From: Clostridiaceae bacterium
Lineage (GTDB): Bacteria; Bacillota; Clostridia; DSM-8532
Direction of reading: 5' to 3'
NCBI GenBank assembly: GCA_012521615.1
Contig: JAAYMA010000025.1
Location: 1-34,578, forward strand
DNA: 34,578 bases
Under the pieces are notes generated by a model. It was not told the DNA's origin and searched no databases. It saw nothing but the letters and a program-made list of their open reading frames with translations. Of the stretch, positions 22,790 through 30,588 are shown piece after piece. The position numbers were made by a program, and so were the translations under genes. Each line of letters starts with the position of its first letter. Position 1 is the first letter of the stretch.

Positions 22790-22872
22790 TCTGTTCATTT
22801 CCTCCTCGTGTTAATTTCTCTTCCCTGAAACACATCCAGAAACTGAAATATTTGGTACGGACAGCATGTATA

Positions 22873-22901
22873 ATTATACTTTTTTCTATTATAAGTTATA
22901 A
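22873..22901 (-). promoter_or_regulatory. Candidate nfnAB promoter
   Basis: On the minus strand TTATAA (22896-22901) is followed after 17 bp by TATAAT (22873-22878). The -10 lies in the palindrome TATAATTATA (22869-22878), so a TATAAT also reads toward spoVB on the other strand. Confidence 0.5.
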
Positions 22902-23025
22902 ATATACAAACCTCAATTCGTTGATTATGTTTAACAACAATTTATTCAACAATATCCACAAAAGGACATATCTCAGAAAAAAATCTCATAAAATGAATGG
23001 ACATATATATTCCGGGAGGATTTGG

Positions 23026-24570
23026 ATGGCAAAACGCTCACTAAAATATAACACGGCCATACTTTCCGTAACAGGATTTATTGTTAAAGTCATCGGTTTC
23101 TTTTATAGAATTTTTATAGCCAACAGTATAGGTTCTGAAGGATTAGGTTTGTACCAGCTGGTCACACCCATATATTCCTTACTTGTATTGGTATTGGCTG
23201 CCGGAATACAAATAGCAGTATCCCGTTTCACTGCTGAGGAGACATCAAAAAAAGCGGAAAAAGGTATGAGGATAGCCAATTTGTCTGCAGCTATGGCTTT
23301 GACAGCAGGTATAATTGTATGCGCAATTCTTCTGATGAATATTGATACATTGGTATTTTCTTTTACCGGAGATGAAAGAACCAGAAGATCATTAATCTAT
23401 ATATTGGTTTTAGTTCCTCCCATAGCTGCAGCCTCGGCATATAAGGGTTATTTCTACGGACGTCAGGAAATGATTCCAAACTCAGTTGCCCAAATACTCG
23501 AACAAGTATCCAAACTTGTTTTTGTAGTTTTACTGTATGATTCATTTAAAGGTAAGGGCGTTGAAAGCATGTGTCTTCTGGCTGTCATGGCAATGCTTTT
23601 TGGAGAGGTGGTCAATGTCTCTACCGTATTTATAGTATTTTTAAGCAGGAAAATTAGAATAAAGAGCAAATACCATACTGCCAGGACCAGCGGGATAAAG
23701 ACCGTGAAAAAAATATTCAAGGTTGCGGCTCCTATTTCATTAAACAGACTGATACTCTCAGTAATCGGAACTGCAGAAAGTCTGGTAATACCCAGAAGAT
23801 TGGTTCTTTATGGCTATAATATGCAGGAAAGTTTGAAAACCTTTGGAAGATTAAGCGGTATGGCCGCTCCTTTAGTCTTTTTTCCTTCCATGCTTCCGGG
23901 GGCACTGGCCACTGCACTGGTGCCTGCCATTGCAAGCGCCTTTGCCTCAAAAAAATATTATGTAGCGAATAGACAAATTTCCCAGTCTATAAAAGTAACC
24001 CTGACAATGGGACTCATTTTTACTTCCTTCTTTGCCTGCTGCAGCCGTGAAATTGCAGAGCTTATATATCCGGGGCAGGAAGTGGGCAAGATACTTTATA
24101 TTCTATCATTTACAGGTGTGTTTATATACCTTCAGCAAACCATGCTGGGGATACTTAACGGTCTTTCCCGCGAAAAGACCATACTTATCAATACTCTTAC
24201 CGGAAGTATAGTAAGATTTGTTTTAATATGGTTTCTTATGCCGCTTTACGGAATTGAAGGCTATGTGTTCTCGTCTATAGCAGGAAGTATAATAGTGGTT
24301 ATTCTGAATTTTAGGGAAATCATCAAGATAACAGGCATTTCCCTTGATATAAGGGAATGGCTTTTAAAACCTGTTGTAAGTGCTTTACTCGGATCATTTA
24401 TTGCAATACTTTTAAAGAATCTGTCTGTATTTTTGCCCGCAGCTTCAAAGCTGCGACTTGTCTTCAATAGCGGAATTTCTTTCCTTACAATAGTTCTGGT
24501 CTTTTTTCTGACAGGTGTAATAAAACGCGATGATATAGCAAGGTGGACAGGAAAAAGAATAATAAAATAA
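23026..24570 (+). CDS. spoVB: SpoVB-type polysaccharide/lipid flippase
   Basis: The 514-residue membrane protein of the MATE/MVF superfamily has about 14 hydrophobic segments. SpoVB is needed for spore cortex synthesis and is thought to flip lipid-linked peptidoglycan precursors. Family features include GLGLYQLVTPIYSLL near TM2, YKGYFYGRQEM between TM4 and TM5 and LFFPSMLPGALATALVP-like text mid-protein. The open frame begins 58 codons earlier (22852), but that extension is Asn/Lys-rich and unlike the family. ATG 23026 has GGGAGGA 6 nt upstream and fits the usual length. Other MurJ/MVF-type exporters are possible alternatives, but the overall pattern favours SpoVB. Confidence 0.88.
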   Translation: MAKRSLKYNTAILSVTGFIVKVIGFFYRIFIANSIGSEGLGLYQLVTPIYSLLVLVLAAGIQIAVSRFTAEETSKKAEKGMRIANLSAAMALTAGIIVCAILLMNIDTLVFSFTGDERTRRSLIYILVLVPPIAAASAYKGYFYGRQEMIPNSVAQILEQVSKLVFVVLLYDSFKGKGVESMCLLAVMAMLFGEVVNVSTVFIVFLSRKIRIKSKYHTARTSGIKTVKKIFKVAAPISLNRLILSVIGTAESLVIPRRLVLYGYNMQESLKTFGRLSGMAAPLVFFPSMLPGALATALVPAIASAFASKKYYVANRQISQSIKVTLTMGLIFTSFFACCSREIAELIYPGQEVGKILYILSFTGVFIYLQQTMLGILNGLSREKTILINTLTGSIVRFVLIWFLMPLYGIEGYVFSSIAGSIIVVILNFREIIKITGISLDIREWLLKPVVSALLGSFIAILLKNLSVFLPAASKLRLVFNSGISFLTIVLVFFLTGVIKRDDIARWTGKRIIK

Positions 24571-24642
24571 ACTTAAAATTTAAAGAAAAATTTAGAAATA
24601 TAAAGTATTTGACAGTTAATTAAAAATAAATGCCAAATAAAT

Positions 24643-24659
24643 AGTCAAAGAAAGTCAAA
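24643..24659 (+). promoter_or_regulatory. CtsR-like operator, upstream copy
   Basis: AGTCAAAGAAAGTCAAA is a tandem heptad pair matching the CtsR pattern (RGTCAAA-NAN-RGTCAAA). It lies upstream of the -35 region of hsp20. Confidence 0.75.
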
Positions 24660-24694
24660 ATCAAGATTGAGTTTTTCGATTGTATGATTTAGAA

Positions 24695-24700
24695 TATAAT
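24695..24700 (+). promoter_or_regulatory. -10 box of hsp20 promoter
   Basis: This perfect TATAAT lies between two CtsR-like operators. The -35 at 16-17 bp spacing is a weak TTTTTC/TTTTCG. Transcription would start inside or next to the second operator. Confidence 0.55.
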
Positions 24701-24703
24701 CAA

Positions 24704-24720
24704 GGTCAAAGAAAGTCAAA
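24704..24720 (+). promoter_or_regulatory. CtsR-like operator, downstream copy
   Basis: GGTCAAAGAAAGTCAAA matches the CtsR tandem-heptad pattern even better than the upstream copy. It covers the expected transcription start 4 bp after the -10, the right place for repression. Confidence 0.8.
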
Positions 24721-24759
24721 ATCAATAAACAATTTTGAATTTTATGGAGGTGTTGCTCA

Positions 24760-25209
24760 ATGTTCAGTTTAGTTCCTCATTCCTGGAGACGTGGCATCTT
24801 ATCAAGAAAAGATGATTTCTTTGGAATAGACAGATTCTTTGAAGATTTCTTTAGAGATCCTTTCTTCAGCAGATGGTCAGCTATGACAAGTCCTATTCGT
24901 ACAGATGTCAGAGAGACAGAAAAGGAATACATTATAGAGGCTGAAATGCCGGGAGTTAAAAAAGAGGATATCATAATAGACCTTAAGGACAATGAATTAA
25001 CTCTTGGCGTAGACGTGAAAAATGAGACCAATAAGGAAGACAACGGCTATATCTGCAGGGAGCGCCACTTAGGATCCTACAGGAGAAGTTTCCATGTAGG
25101 CAATATTGACAATGAGAATGTAAAAGCAAGTTACAAGGATGGCCTTCTTACAGTTATTCTTCCTAAAGACAACAGACAGGATAAAGGAAGAAGAATTAAA
25201 ATAGATTAA
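24760..25209 (+). CDS. hsp20: Small heat-shock protein Hsp20
   Basis: The 149-residue alpha-crystallin-type holdase binds unfolding proteins without ATP. It has a Phe/Arg-rich N-terminal arm (1-42), the alpha-crystallin domain (about 45-138) with IEAEMPGVKKEDI, LTLGVDVKNE and the hallmark YKDGLLTVILPK (125-136), and a short basic tail. A strong GGAGG precedes the ATG. It is a single-gene unit with its own terminator. The two CtsR-like operators indicate heat-shock derepression by CtsR; the ctsR gene itself is not in this window. Confidence 0.95.
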   Translation: MFSLVPHSWRRGILSRKDDFFGIDRFFEDFFRDPFFSRWSAMTSPIRTDVRETEKEYIIEAEMPGVKKEDIIIDLKDNELTLGVDVKNETNKEDNGYICRERHLGSYRRSFHVGNIDNENVKASYKDGLLTVILPKDNRQDKGRRIKID

Positions 25210-25246
25210 ACTTCTGCTCCTTTCAGAATAGCTGTTATAATAATAC

Positions 25247-25280
25247 AAAGCTGACGGAAAACTGTGCGTCAGCTTTTTTA
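25247..25280 (+). terminator. Terminator of hsp20
   Basis: AAAGCTGACG (25247-25256) pairs perfectly with CGTCAGCTTT (25267-25276) and is followed by a T-run. Confidence 0.9.
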
Positions 25281-25303
25281 TGTTTGCCCTGTAAGTACTG
25301 ATA

Positions 25304-25333
25304 TTGTATTTTTGTTATAATATATTCTATAAT
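25304..25333 (+). promoter_or_regulatory. Candidate promoter of the PHP/prfA unit
   Basis: TTGTAT (25304-25309), an 18-bp spacer and TATAAT (25328-25333). The leader to the PHP gene would be about 150 nt and contains a small TTTACATT/AATGTAAA inverted repeat (25441-25461). Confidence 0.4.
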
Positions 25334-25489
25334 CTCAATTTAAAGGTTTATATCTTCTTGCATGCAAAGTTACTTAATGTATAATTGTATTGTCGCTTTT
25401 TATTTAGGAATAATTATTATAGATATTTATATATCAGTATTTTACATTGCGAAAATGTAAATTAATTAATTTGGAACAGGAAGTGCAAA

Positions 25490-26206
25490 ATGAGATTGAT
25501 AGCAGATTGTCATCTTCATACTACTGCCAGTGGCCATGCTTACAGTACTATTGGGGAATACGCAAATGAGGCAGCAAAAAAAGGGCTTGAACTAATTGCC
25601 ATGACCGATCATGGACCTAAAATGCCCGGCACCAGCAGTATTTTACATTTCGAGAACCTGAAGATAATACCTGACAGTATGTGCGGTGTTGAAATACTTA
25701 AAGGTATGGAAGCAAACATAATTGATTATGATGGTTCTCTGGACACCGGAAATCTTGATGTTTCCAGACTGCAGGTGTTAATAGCCAGTTTTCATGATGT
25801 ATGCCTGCCCAGTATGGGTAAGGAAGAAAACACGAAAGCTATGATTAATGCCATGAAAAACAGGTATGTCAATATTCTCGGTCATCCTGATGACAGCAGG
25901 GTTGAGGTCGATTACAGGGAACTGGCAAAGGCAGCTGCAGATTATGGTGTTTTACTTGAGGTAAATAACTCCTCTCTAAGACCCACTTCTTTCAGGCTGA
26001 ATGCCGCTGAAAATTATGAGAAATTACTTGAAGAGTGTGAAAAATATAAGGTATATATAATAATAAACAGTGACTCGCATATTCACACAGATGTGGGCGA
26101 ATTTGCCGAGGCGCTGGAGCTTATAAAAAAATTTAAATATCCGGAAGAATTGATAGCGAACGCAAATATATCAAGGTTAAAAGAGAGGCTTAATTTAAGG
26201 AGATAG
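25490..26206 (+). CDS. PHP-domain phosphoesterase (YcdX-like)
   Basis: This is a 238-residue trinuclear-metal phosphoesterase. The ligands are in family order: H8 and H10 (DCHLHT), H16, D40/H41 (TDHG), E74, H102 (SFHD), H132 (GHPDD), and D195/H197 (SDSH). This arrangement is that of YcdX-type phosphatases rather than the histidinol phosphatase or DNA polymerase PHP domains. The natural substrate is not known. It has no signal peptide, so it is cytoplasmic. AGGAAG precedes the start. Its stop is 5 bp before prfA, and the prfA ribosome binding site lies inside its last codons, so the two are cotranscribed. Confidence 0.9.
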   Translation: MRLIADCHLHTTASGHAYSTIGEYANEAAKKGLELIAMTDHGPKMPGTSSILHFENLKIIPDSMCGVEILKGMEANIIDYDGSLDTGNLDVSRLQVLIASFHDVCLPSMGKEENTKAMINAMKNRYVNILGHPDDSRVEVDYRELAKAAADYGVLLEVNNSSLRPTSFRLNAAENYEKLLEECEKYKVYIIINSDSHIHTDVGEFAEALELIKKFKYPEELIANANISRLKERLNLRR

Positions 26207-26211
26207 ACTGT

Positions 26212-27288
26212 ATGCTTGAAAGACTTGAATCAATTGAAAACCGTTTTGAAGAATTGAATATGAGGCTGGCAGATCCAAGTGTCATCAACGATCAGGAACA
26301 GTATACGAAACTTATGAAAGAGCATTCCGAGCTTTCTGAGATTGTTGAAAAATATCGTGAGTACAAAAACTATGTGAAAAATCTTGAAGAAGCGAAATTA
26401 TTACTGGAAGAAAACGATGATAAAGAATTTGAAGAAATGCTTCAAAATGAGATAAAGGATGCCCGGGCCGGAATTGAAAGGACAGAAAGGGAGCTAAAAA
26501 TTCTGCTTATGCCCAAGGACCCAAATGATGAAAAAGATGTCATTATCGAAATCAGGGCAGGGGCAGGAGGAGATGAAGCAGCGTTGTTTGCTGCTGAACT
26601 TTACCGTATGTACACCCATTATGCTGAAAAAAAAGGCTGGTCCTACAGCATAATTGATTCAAACCCTACTGAAATTGGAGGATTTAAAGAGGTTATATTT
26701 GAGATTGAAGGCAAGGGGGCATACAGCCGACTGAAATTCGAAAGTGGTGCCCATCGTGTCCAGAGGGTTCCAACAACTGAATCAAGCGGGAGAATACATA
26801 CATCTACCGCAACTGTGGCAGTTCTGCCTGAAGCAGATGATGTACCTGAAGTTGAGATTAAACCTGGTGATATTGAAATAGATACATTCAGAGCGTCAGG
26901 CGCGGGAGGACAGCACGTCAATAAAACCTCCTCAGCCATTCGTATAACCCATCTGCCCACTGGAATTGTTGTAACCTGCCAGGACCAACGATCACAGCTG
27001 AAAAATAAAGAGAAGGCAATGAGGGTTTTAAAAGCAAGGCTCTATGAAAGAGAAATGATGAAACATCAGTCCGAACTGGCTGAAAACAGAAGAAGCCTTG
27101 TAGGTACAGGTGACAGAAGTGAAAGAATAAGAACCTACAATTTCCCGCAGCGGAGAGTGACTGATCATCGGATAGGAGTTTCAATTTATAATATTGAGCA
27201 GTTCATGGATGGAGATATTGATGAAATCATTGATCAGCTCATTACGACAGATCAGGCTGAAAAATTGATGGGAAACGGTGAGGAGTAA
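26212..27288 (+). CDS. prfA: Peptide chain release factor 1
   Basis: RF1 reads UAA and UAG stop codons and triggers peptide release. The 358-residue protein has the N-terminal helical domain, a PCRF domain (about 60-175, [12 protein letters not shown]), and the catalytic GGQ at 232-234. The stop-reading tripeptide is PTT (187-189, in [10 protein letters not shown]), of the RF1 P-x-T type and not the SPF of RF2. GGQ methylation normally needs PrmC; prmC is not adjacent here. The start has AAGGAG about 9 nt upstream. A terminator inside a repeat-like element follows. Confidence 0.96.
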   Translation: MLERLESIENRFEELNMRLADPSVINDQEQYTKLMKEHSELSEIVEKYREYKNYVKNLEEAKLLLEENDDKEFEEMLQNEIKDARAGIERTERELKILLMPKDPNDEKDVIIEIRAGAGGDEAALFAAELYRMYTHYAEKKGWSYSIIDSNPTEIGGFKEVIFEIEGKGAYSRLKFESGAHRVQRVPTTESSGRIHTSTATVAVLPEADDVPEVEIKPGDIEIDTFRASGAGGQHVNKTSSAIRITHLPTGIVVTCQDQRSQLKNKEKAMRVLKARLYEREMMKHQSELAENRRSLVGTGDRSERIRTYNFPQRRVTDHRIGVSIYNIEQFMDGDIDEIIDQLITTDQAEKLMGNGEE

Positions 27289-27305
27289 GAAGCCCGCAAG
27301 ATGCT

Positions 27306-27437
27306 TAAGGGACAGAGGGGACAGGGGATGGTTCCGGTCGCGCAGGGAAAACAGGAAACGATAGTGTTTCCTGTTTTTTGTCGTGTCTCACCTTTGGGCT
27401 TTTGCAGGATTAGACACCGGAAACAACCCCTGTCTCA
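27306..27437. repeat. Repeat-like element with long imperfect inverted ends
   Basis: The arms 27320-27338 and 27416-27434 are inverted copies matching at 17 of 19 positions (GACAGGGG at the outer end, TTCCGGT at the inner). Inside lies the prfA terminator. The left flank has a tandem GGGACAG/GGGGACAG motif shared with the palindrome at 3869. It resembles the GGGACAG family of dispersed palindromes seen in clostridia. Confidence 0.55.
27348..27379 (+). terminator. Terminator of prfA
   Basis: AAACAGGAAAC (27349-27359) pairs with GTTTCCTGTTT (27366-27376) around a 6-nt loop and is followed by TTT. Confidence 0.85.
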
Positions 27438-27442
27438 GTTTT

Positions 27443-28117
27443 CTAAAATTTATATTTCAGATTGCGCCCGAAAAGAGGATAGGGTATGACAAAAACTTGT
27501 ATGCCGCTGGCATAGGGGGATATAGTGTATAGTGGATAGAAAATGGCAATCCCGTCCTTGGTGAGGTAATAATTCTTCTCATCGAAATGTTTTGCTATAT
27601 TATTTTTCAGATTGTCAAAATAATCGGCTTTCCCGGCAAACTTTCTGCGCCTTGCCTCACCTTCAATGAATTCCAGTATAAAGTATTTGTAATTAAAACC
27701 TTTGTTAAACAGGGAAGACAGCTCCATCTGCCTGCTGTTTTTCATGTCCCAGGTATATGAAGTACGGGTTGTCGTACCATGGGCACCGCCAGTAAATTCA
27801 TAGACATCAATGTACAAGCTGATAAAAGGTTTTTTGCAATATGTTACTTCAAAAACTTGATTGAATACATAGCTATAGAATGGAAAGCCTTGTGCCTTGG
27901 ATGAATTGTAGTGTTTTACAGCTTCACGGTAGAGTTTCGATGAGGCATATCGGTAATTACTACGTGCTTTTTGTCTGTAAAAGGTATTAAATATCATACT
28001 GTTGGGGTAATTAGAAGGCATAATATAAGGATAGTCGATTTCTATATCGACCATCTGTGTTCTGTCATAATATAATTTATCCTTAATGGTTTGGGCTTTT
28101 ATAAAATCACATTTCAT
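27443..28117 (-). CDS. DUF3298 (RsiV/PdaC-like) protein lacking a signal peptide
   Basis: The 224-residue protein matches the DUF4163-DUF3298 architecture found in RsiV (lysozyme-binding anti-sigma factor) and PdaC. The N-terminal half begins with a strand pattern VDIEIDYPYI and has FYRQKARSNYRY. The centre has the family hallmark DVYEFTGGAHGTTTRTSYTWD split over 114-134, and the C-terminal half has FIEGEARRRKF, LTKDGIAIFYPLYTISPYASG and VIPYPLF. RsiV and PdaC carry a membrane anchor or signal; none is present here. ATG 28117 is used because AGGTGG lies 6 nt upstream; a GTG at 28132 has none. It probably stays in the cytoplasm or is a domain cut from a larger protein. No sigma factor gene is adjacent. 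Confidence 0.8.
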   Translation of the reverse strand: MKCDFIKAQTIKDKLYYDRTQMVDIEIDYPYIMPSNYPNSMIFNTFYRQKARSNYRYASSKLYREAVKHYNSSKAQGFPFYSYVFNQVFEVTYCKKPFISLYIDVYEFTGGAHGTTTRTSYTWDMKNSRQMELSSLFNKGFNYKYFILEFIEGEARRRKFAGKADYFDNLKNNIAKHFDEKNYYLTKDGIAIFYPLYTISPYASGIQVFVIPYPLFGRNLKYKF

Positions 28118-28316
28118 AGCATACCACCTCACATCATTTTATTAAGGTGATACGCATTTAGTGCAAGTCCGCTACTTGTTCTGTTTTTTCTCTACCATGC
28201 CGGAAATGGCAGCAGATAATGAAAATTCCCTTGATATGCATTATTCAGATACTTAATATAACTGAAATTATCTGGGGAGAAAATAGAGAATTGCTTAAAA
28301 TAAATGGAAATACAGA

Positions 28317-28784
28317 CTATTTGTTCCACATATTATAAGGGTGACGTATAAGATTGGCATTATAATATCTGGGGTCAGATGTGACTTCCTTTCCAATCCA
28401 GTGAGGTTTTTCAAAAGGTTGACTGCTGTCTTCAAGTTCAATTTCAGCTATTACCAGCCCCTGATTTTCGTCCAGGAACTCATCTACCTGCCATGTGAAT
28501 CCTTTATAAGTCAGTGTGTACCGATACTTTCTTACTATAGGTTTCTTGCATAAAGACAATAAAACTTCAGCATCAGATAAAGGTATGGGATATTCGAACT
28601 CATAACGCTCCAAATCATTTTTCCTGCTTTTAATGGTTAAAAAAGCACTGTCATCACATATTCTTACCCTGACAATCCTGTCGGGATCATCAGACAAATA
28701 TCCCTGACTGTAAAAACTTCTGACAGCGCCTTTTTTATAATCACTATTAGTAACTAAGAATTTACGTTCAATTTCCAGAGCCAT
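28317..28784 (-). CDS. CYTH-domain triphosphate tunnel phosphatase
   Basis: The 155-residue protein begins MALEIERKFLV, the ExExK signature of the CYTH/triphosphate tunnel metalloenzyme fold. Further tunnel residues appear in RVRICDDSAFLTIKSR, ERYEFEYPIP and AEIELED near residue 115. Members hydrolyse inorganic tripolyphosphate or thiamine triphosphate, or make cAMP. Small clostridial members such as the characterised C. thermocellum enzyme are tripolyphosphatases, so that is the likeliest activity here. Pyrophosphatase or CHAD fusions are absent. AGGAA lies about 9 nt before the ATG. The 30-bp gap after the DUF368 gene suggests cotranscription. Confidence 0.88.
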   Translation of the reverse strand: MALEIERKFLVTNSDYKKGAVRSFYSQGYLSDDPDRIVRVRICDDSAFLTIKSRKNDLERYEFEYPIPLSDAEVLLSLCKKPIVRKYRYTLTYKGFTWQVDEFLDENQGLVIAEIELEDSSQPFEKPHWIGKEVTSDPRYYNANLIRHPYNMWNK

Positions 28785-28814
28785 ATTCTTTGTTCCTGCT
28801 TTTCTAAAAGTCTT

Positions 28815-29672
28815 TTAATTATTTTCGAATTTGGACAAGGATTTAATAGCTATGAATCCTAAAATAAATGCAGCTACGGACATAAGGACAAAACCTGCCC
28901 ACCAGATTGCATCCGCACTTGCAGGAATTGCGGGTAATATTTTATCCTGGAAAATTTCAGTTGTGGAGCCTATAACAAATCCTATGATCATACAATAAGT
29001 CTGATGCGGGAATGTGTTTAAGGTCCATTCAATCGGTTTCGTTATCAGAAAAACTCCGATCAGCGTCGCAATTCCCAATAATCCGATATAGACAATATCA
29101 AATTCTGTTATTGCCGCAAGCATGTCATCATACATACCAAGTACCAGAAGCATATGGGAGGTACTGATGCCCGGAAGCACCAAAGCCAAAGCAATTACAA
29201 TACCTGTAATGAGTAACATCAAATAATGGGTAAAGCCCGAACCGGAGCCAATATTGACACTTCCTTCGGGAATAAATCCAATAAATATCACAATGAGAAA
29301 ACCTAACAAAAAATAAATAGCTGAAGATATTCTTAATGGAGATTCCTTTGTCTTCTTATATAGAGCAGGAATGCCGCCGGCTACTGCACCTATGAAAAAC
29401 ACCGATACAGGTAGCGGAAAATTCTCCAGCATCCATTTAATTATGAACGAAAGGGAGCAAATACCTAAGCCCGCTCCAATACAAAACTTCAGTAAGAATA
29501 ATATATTGCTTTTGATGTCTTTAAAGAAATTACTGATTGAACCAATCAACCTGTCATATATGCCTAGCAGGATGGCCATGGTACCGCCACTTACACCTGG
29601 AACACTCATAGATGAGCCTATGGCATATCCTTTTAATATTATAGTTAAGTCATCTCTATACCTGTTTTTCAT
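28815..29672 (-). CDS. DUF368 membrane protein (PopT-type undecaprenyl-phosphate translocase)
   Basis: The 285-residue polytopic protein has about eight hydrophobic segments and an internal repeat of the family motif: GYAIGSSMSVPGVSGGTMA (15-33) near the N-terminus and ALALVLPGISTSHMLLVLGMYD (about 156-177) in the middle. DUF368 proteins, for example PopT of Staphylococcus aureus, were recently shown to recycle undecaprenyl phosphate across the membrane, returning the lipid carrier for wall polymers. The start has GAGGAG 9 nt upstream. It leads a minus-strand pair with the CYTH gene. Confidence 0.9.
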   Translation of the reverse strand: MKNRYRDDLTIILKGYAIGSSMSVPGVSGGTMAILLGIYDRLIGSISNFFKDIKSNILFLLKFCIGAGLGICSLSFIIKWMLENFPLPVSVFFIGAVAGGIPALYKKTKESPLRISSAIYFLLGFLIVIFIGFIPEGSVNIGSGSGFTHYLMLLITGIVIALALVLPGISTSHMLLVLGMYDDMLAAITEFDIVYIGLLGIATLIGVFLITKPIEWTLNTFPHQTYCMIIGFVIGSTTEIFQDKILPAIPASADAIWWAGFVLMSVAAFILGFIAIKSLSKFENN

Positions 29673-29728
29673 CTGCTAAAACTCCTCTTTGGTAAGTACT
29701 ATCAAAAATTTGGATATAACATTAACAT

Positions 29729-29756
29729 ATTATAATAAGATTGTATGCCCCTGCAA
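29729..29756 (-). promoter_or_regulatory. Candidate promoter of the DUF368/CYTH unit
   Basis: TTGCAG (29751-29756), a 16-bp spacer and TATAAT (29729-29734) on the minus strand. The spacer contains CATACAAT, a good match to a sigma-E -10, so mother-cell expression is an alternative. Confidence 0.5.
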
Positions 29757-29866
29757 CTATTTTTCCCGATGAAATGATTTCTTTGTTATTCCCAATAAAT
29801 CTGTACAAGCATAGTATGTTAGTAGTATGCAAAAAGTAAGTTTCATTTATAATCGGGGGCAATATT

Positions 29867-30379
29867 ATGAAAATCCGCAATCTGAGCTTTTTCTCAAATA
29901 TAATTCTTTCTAAAACGCCTGAAGCAAAGGCTGAAATAGCAGGAGGTCCTCTCGCACCCAATATAAGAGGTACGGTTAATTTTTATCCGGTATATAACGG
30001 CACGTTAGTGACAGCTGAAATTTATAATTTACCCAGAATGGCACCTGGTCAGGGTTCAAGACCTCCAATCGGACCTTTTGGTTTTCATATACATGAAGGA
30101 AATACATGTACTCCGGGAAATCCTCAGGATCCGTTCAAAATGGCAGGGGAACATTTCAATCCAAAAGGCCTGCCGCATCCATTACATAGCGGGGATATGC
30201 CTGTACTGTTTTCGGACAGCAATGGTTATGCTTTCCTGGCTTTTTATACTGACAGATTTACCCCAAGTCAGGTAATAAACAGAACAGTAATTATTCATGA
30301 GAATCCTGATGATTACAGATCCCAGCCAGCAGGAAATGCAGGGAAAAGACTTGCATGCGGGGTGATTATGCCTCAGTAA
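29867..30379 (+). CDS. Cu/Zn superoxide dismutase-family protein
   Basis: The 170-residue protein carries the full ligand set of a Cu/Zn SOD. Copper ligands are H74, H76 (GFHIH), H96 (GEHFNP) and H144 (IIHENPDD). Zinc ligands are H96, H104, H107 and D110 (HPLHSGD). It also has the active-site arginine R161 and the disulphide pair C81/C164 (RLACGVI). The zinc loop is shorter than in eukaryotic enzymes. There is no signal peptide, whereas most bacterial SodC proteins are exported. A copper/zinc enzyme in the reducing cytosol of an anaerobe is unusual, so it may use an unconventional export route or have another role. GGGGGC lies before the ATG. No neighbour suggests an operon. Confidence 0.88.
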   Translation: MKIRNLSFFSNIILSKTPEAKAEIAGGPLAPNIRGTVNFYPVYNGTLVTAEIYNLPRMAPGQGSRPPIGPFGFHIHEGNTCTPGNPQDPFKMAGEHFNPKGLPHPLHSGDMPVLFSDSNGYAFLAFYTDRFTPSQVINRTVIIHENPDDYRSQPAGNAGKRLACGVIMPQ

Positions 30380-30402
30380 CAGATTATCAATACCAAAGAA
30401 AC

Positions 30403-30486
30403 TGCGGACGCAAGGTTTCCCTTCCCAAAACAGCCTTCTTCCTTTGAAGCATTGGGCTGATGTTCAGGAGTATCCTTGCGCCCGCA
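30403..30486. other. Structured intergenic element, possible RNA
   Basis: A 13-bp outer stem (30403-30415 with 30474-30486, 12 pairs, GCAAGG/CCTTGC core) encloses an inner CAGCC/GGCTG stem and a CTTC/GAAG hairpin. It lies after the SOD gene and before the convergent end of the alcohol dehydrogenase gene. No T-run follows. A related string, GCAAGGTTTACC (30573-30584), recurs about 160 bp away beside GCAAGGTTTCCC (30410-30421). Confidence 0.45.
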
Positions 30487-30588
30487 TTTGGATATGATGT
30501 TCAGATTCTATATACATCAGCAGTAAAAGTTGTTATGCAAAAAGCGCAGCCCGAGGAGGCAGGACATCGGAGGCAAGGTTTACCGTCC

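Noticed and set aside
22852-23025. A 58-codon N-terminal extension of spoVB
   Set aside because: The added residues are low-complexity and unlike SpoVB. The internal ATG at 23026 has a well spaced GGGAGGA and gives the family length.
24643-24720. Two-unit direct repeat as a CRISPR or phage element
   Set aside because: The units match CtsR operators and lie around an hsp20 promoter; no spacer array is present.
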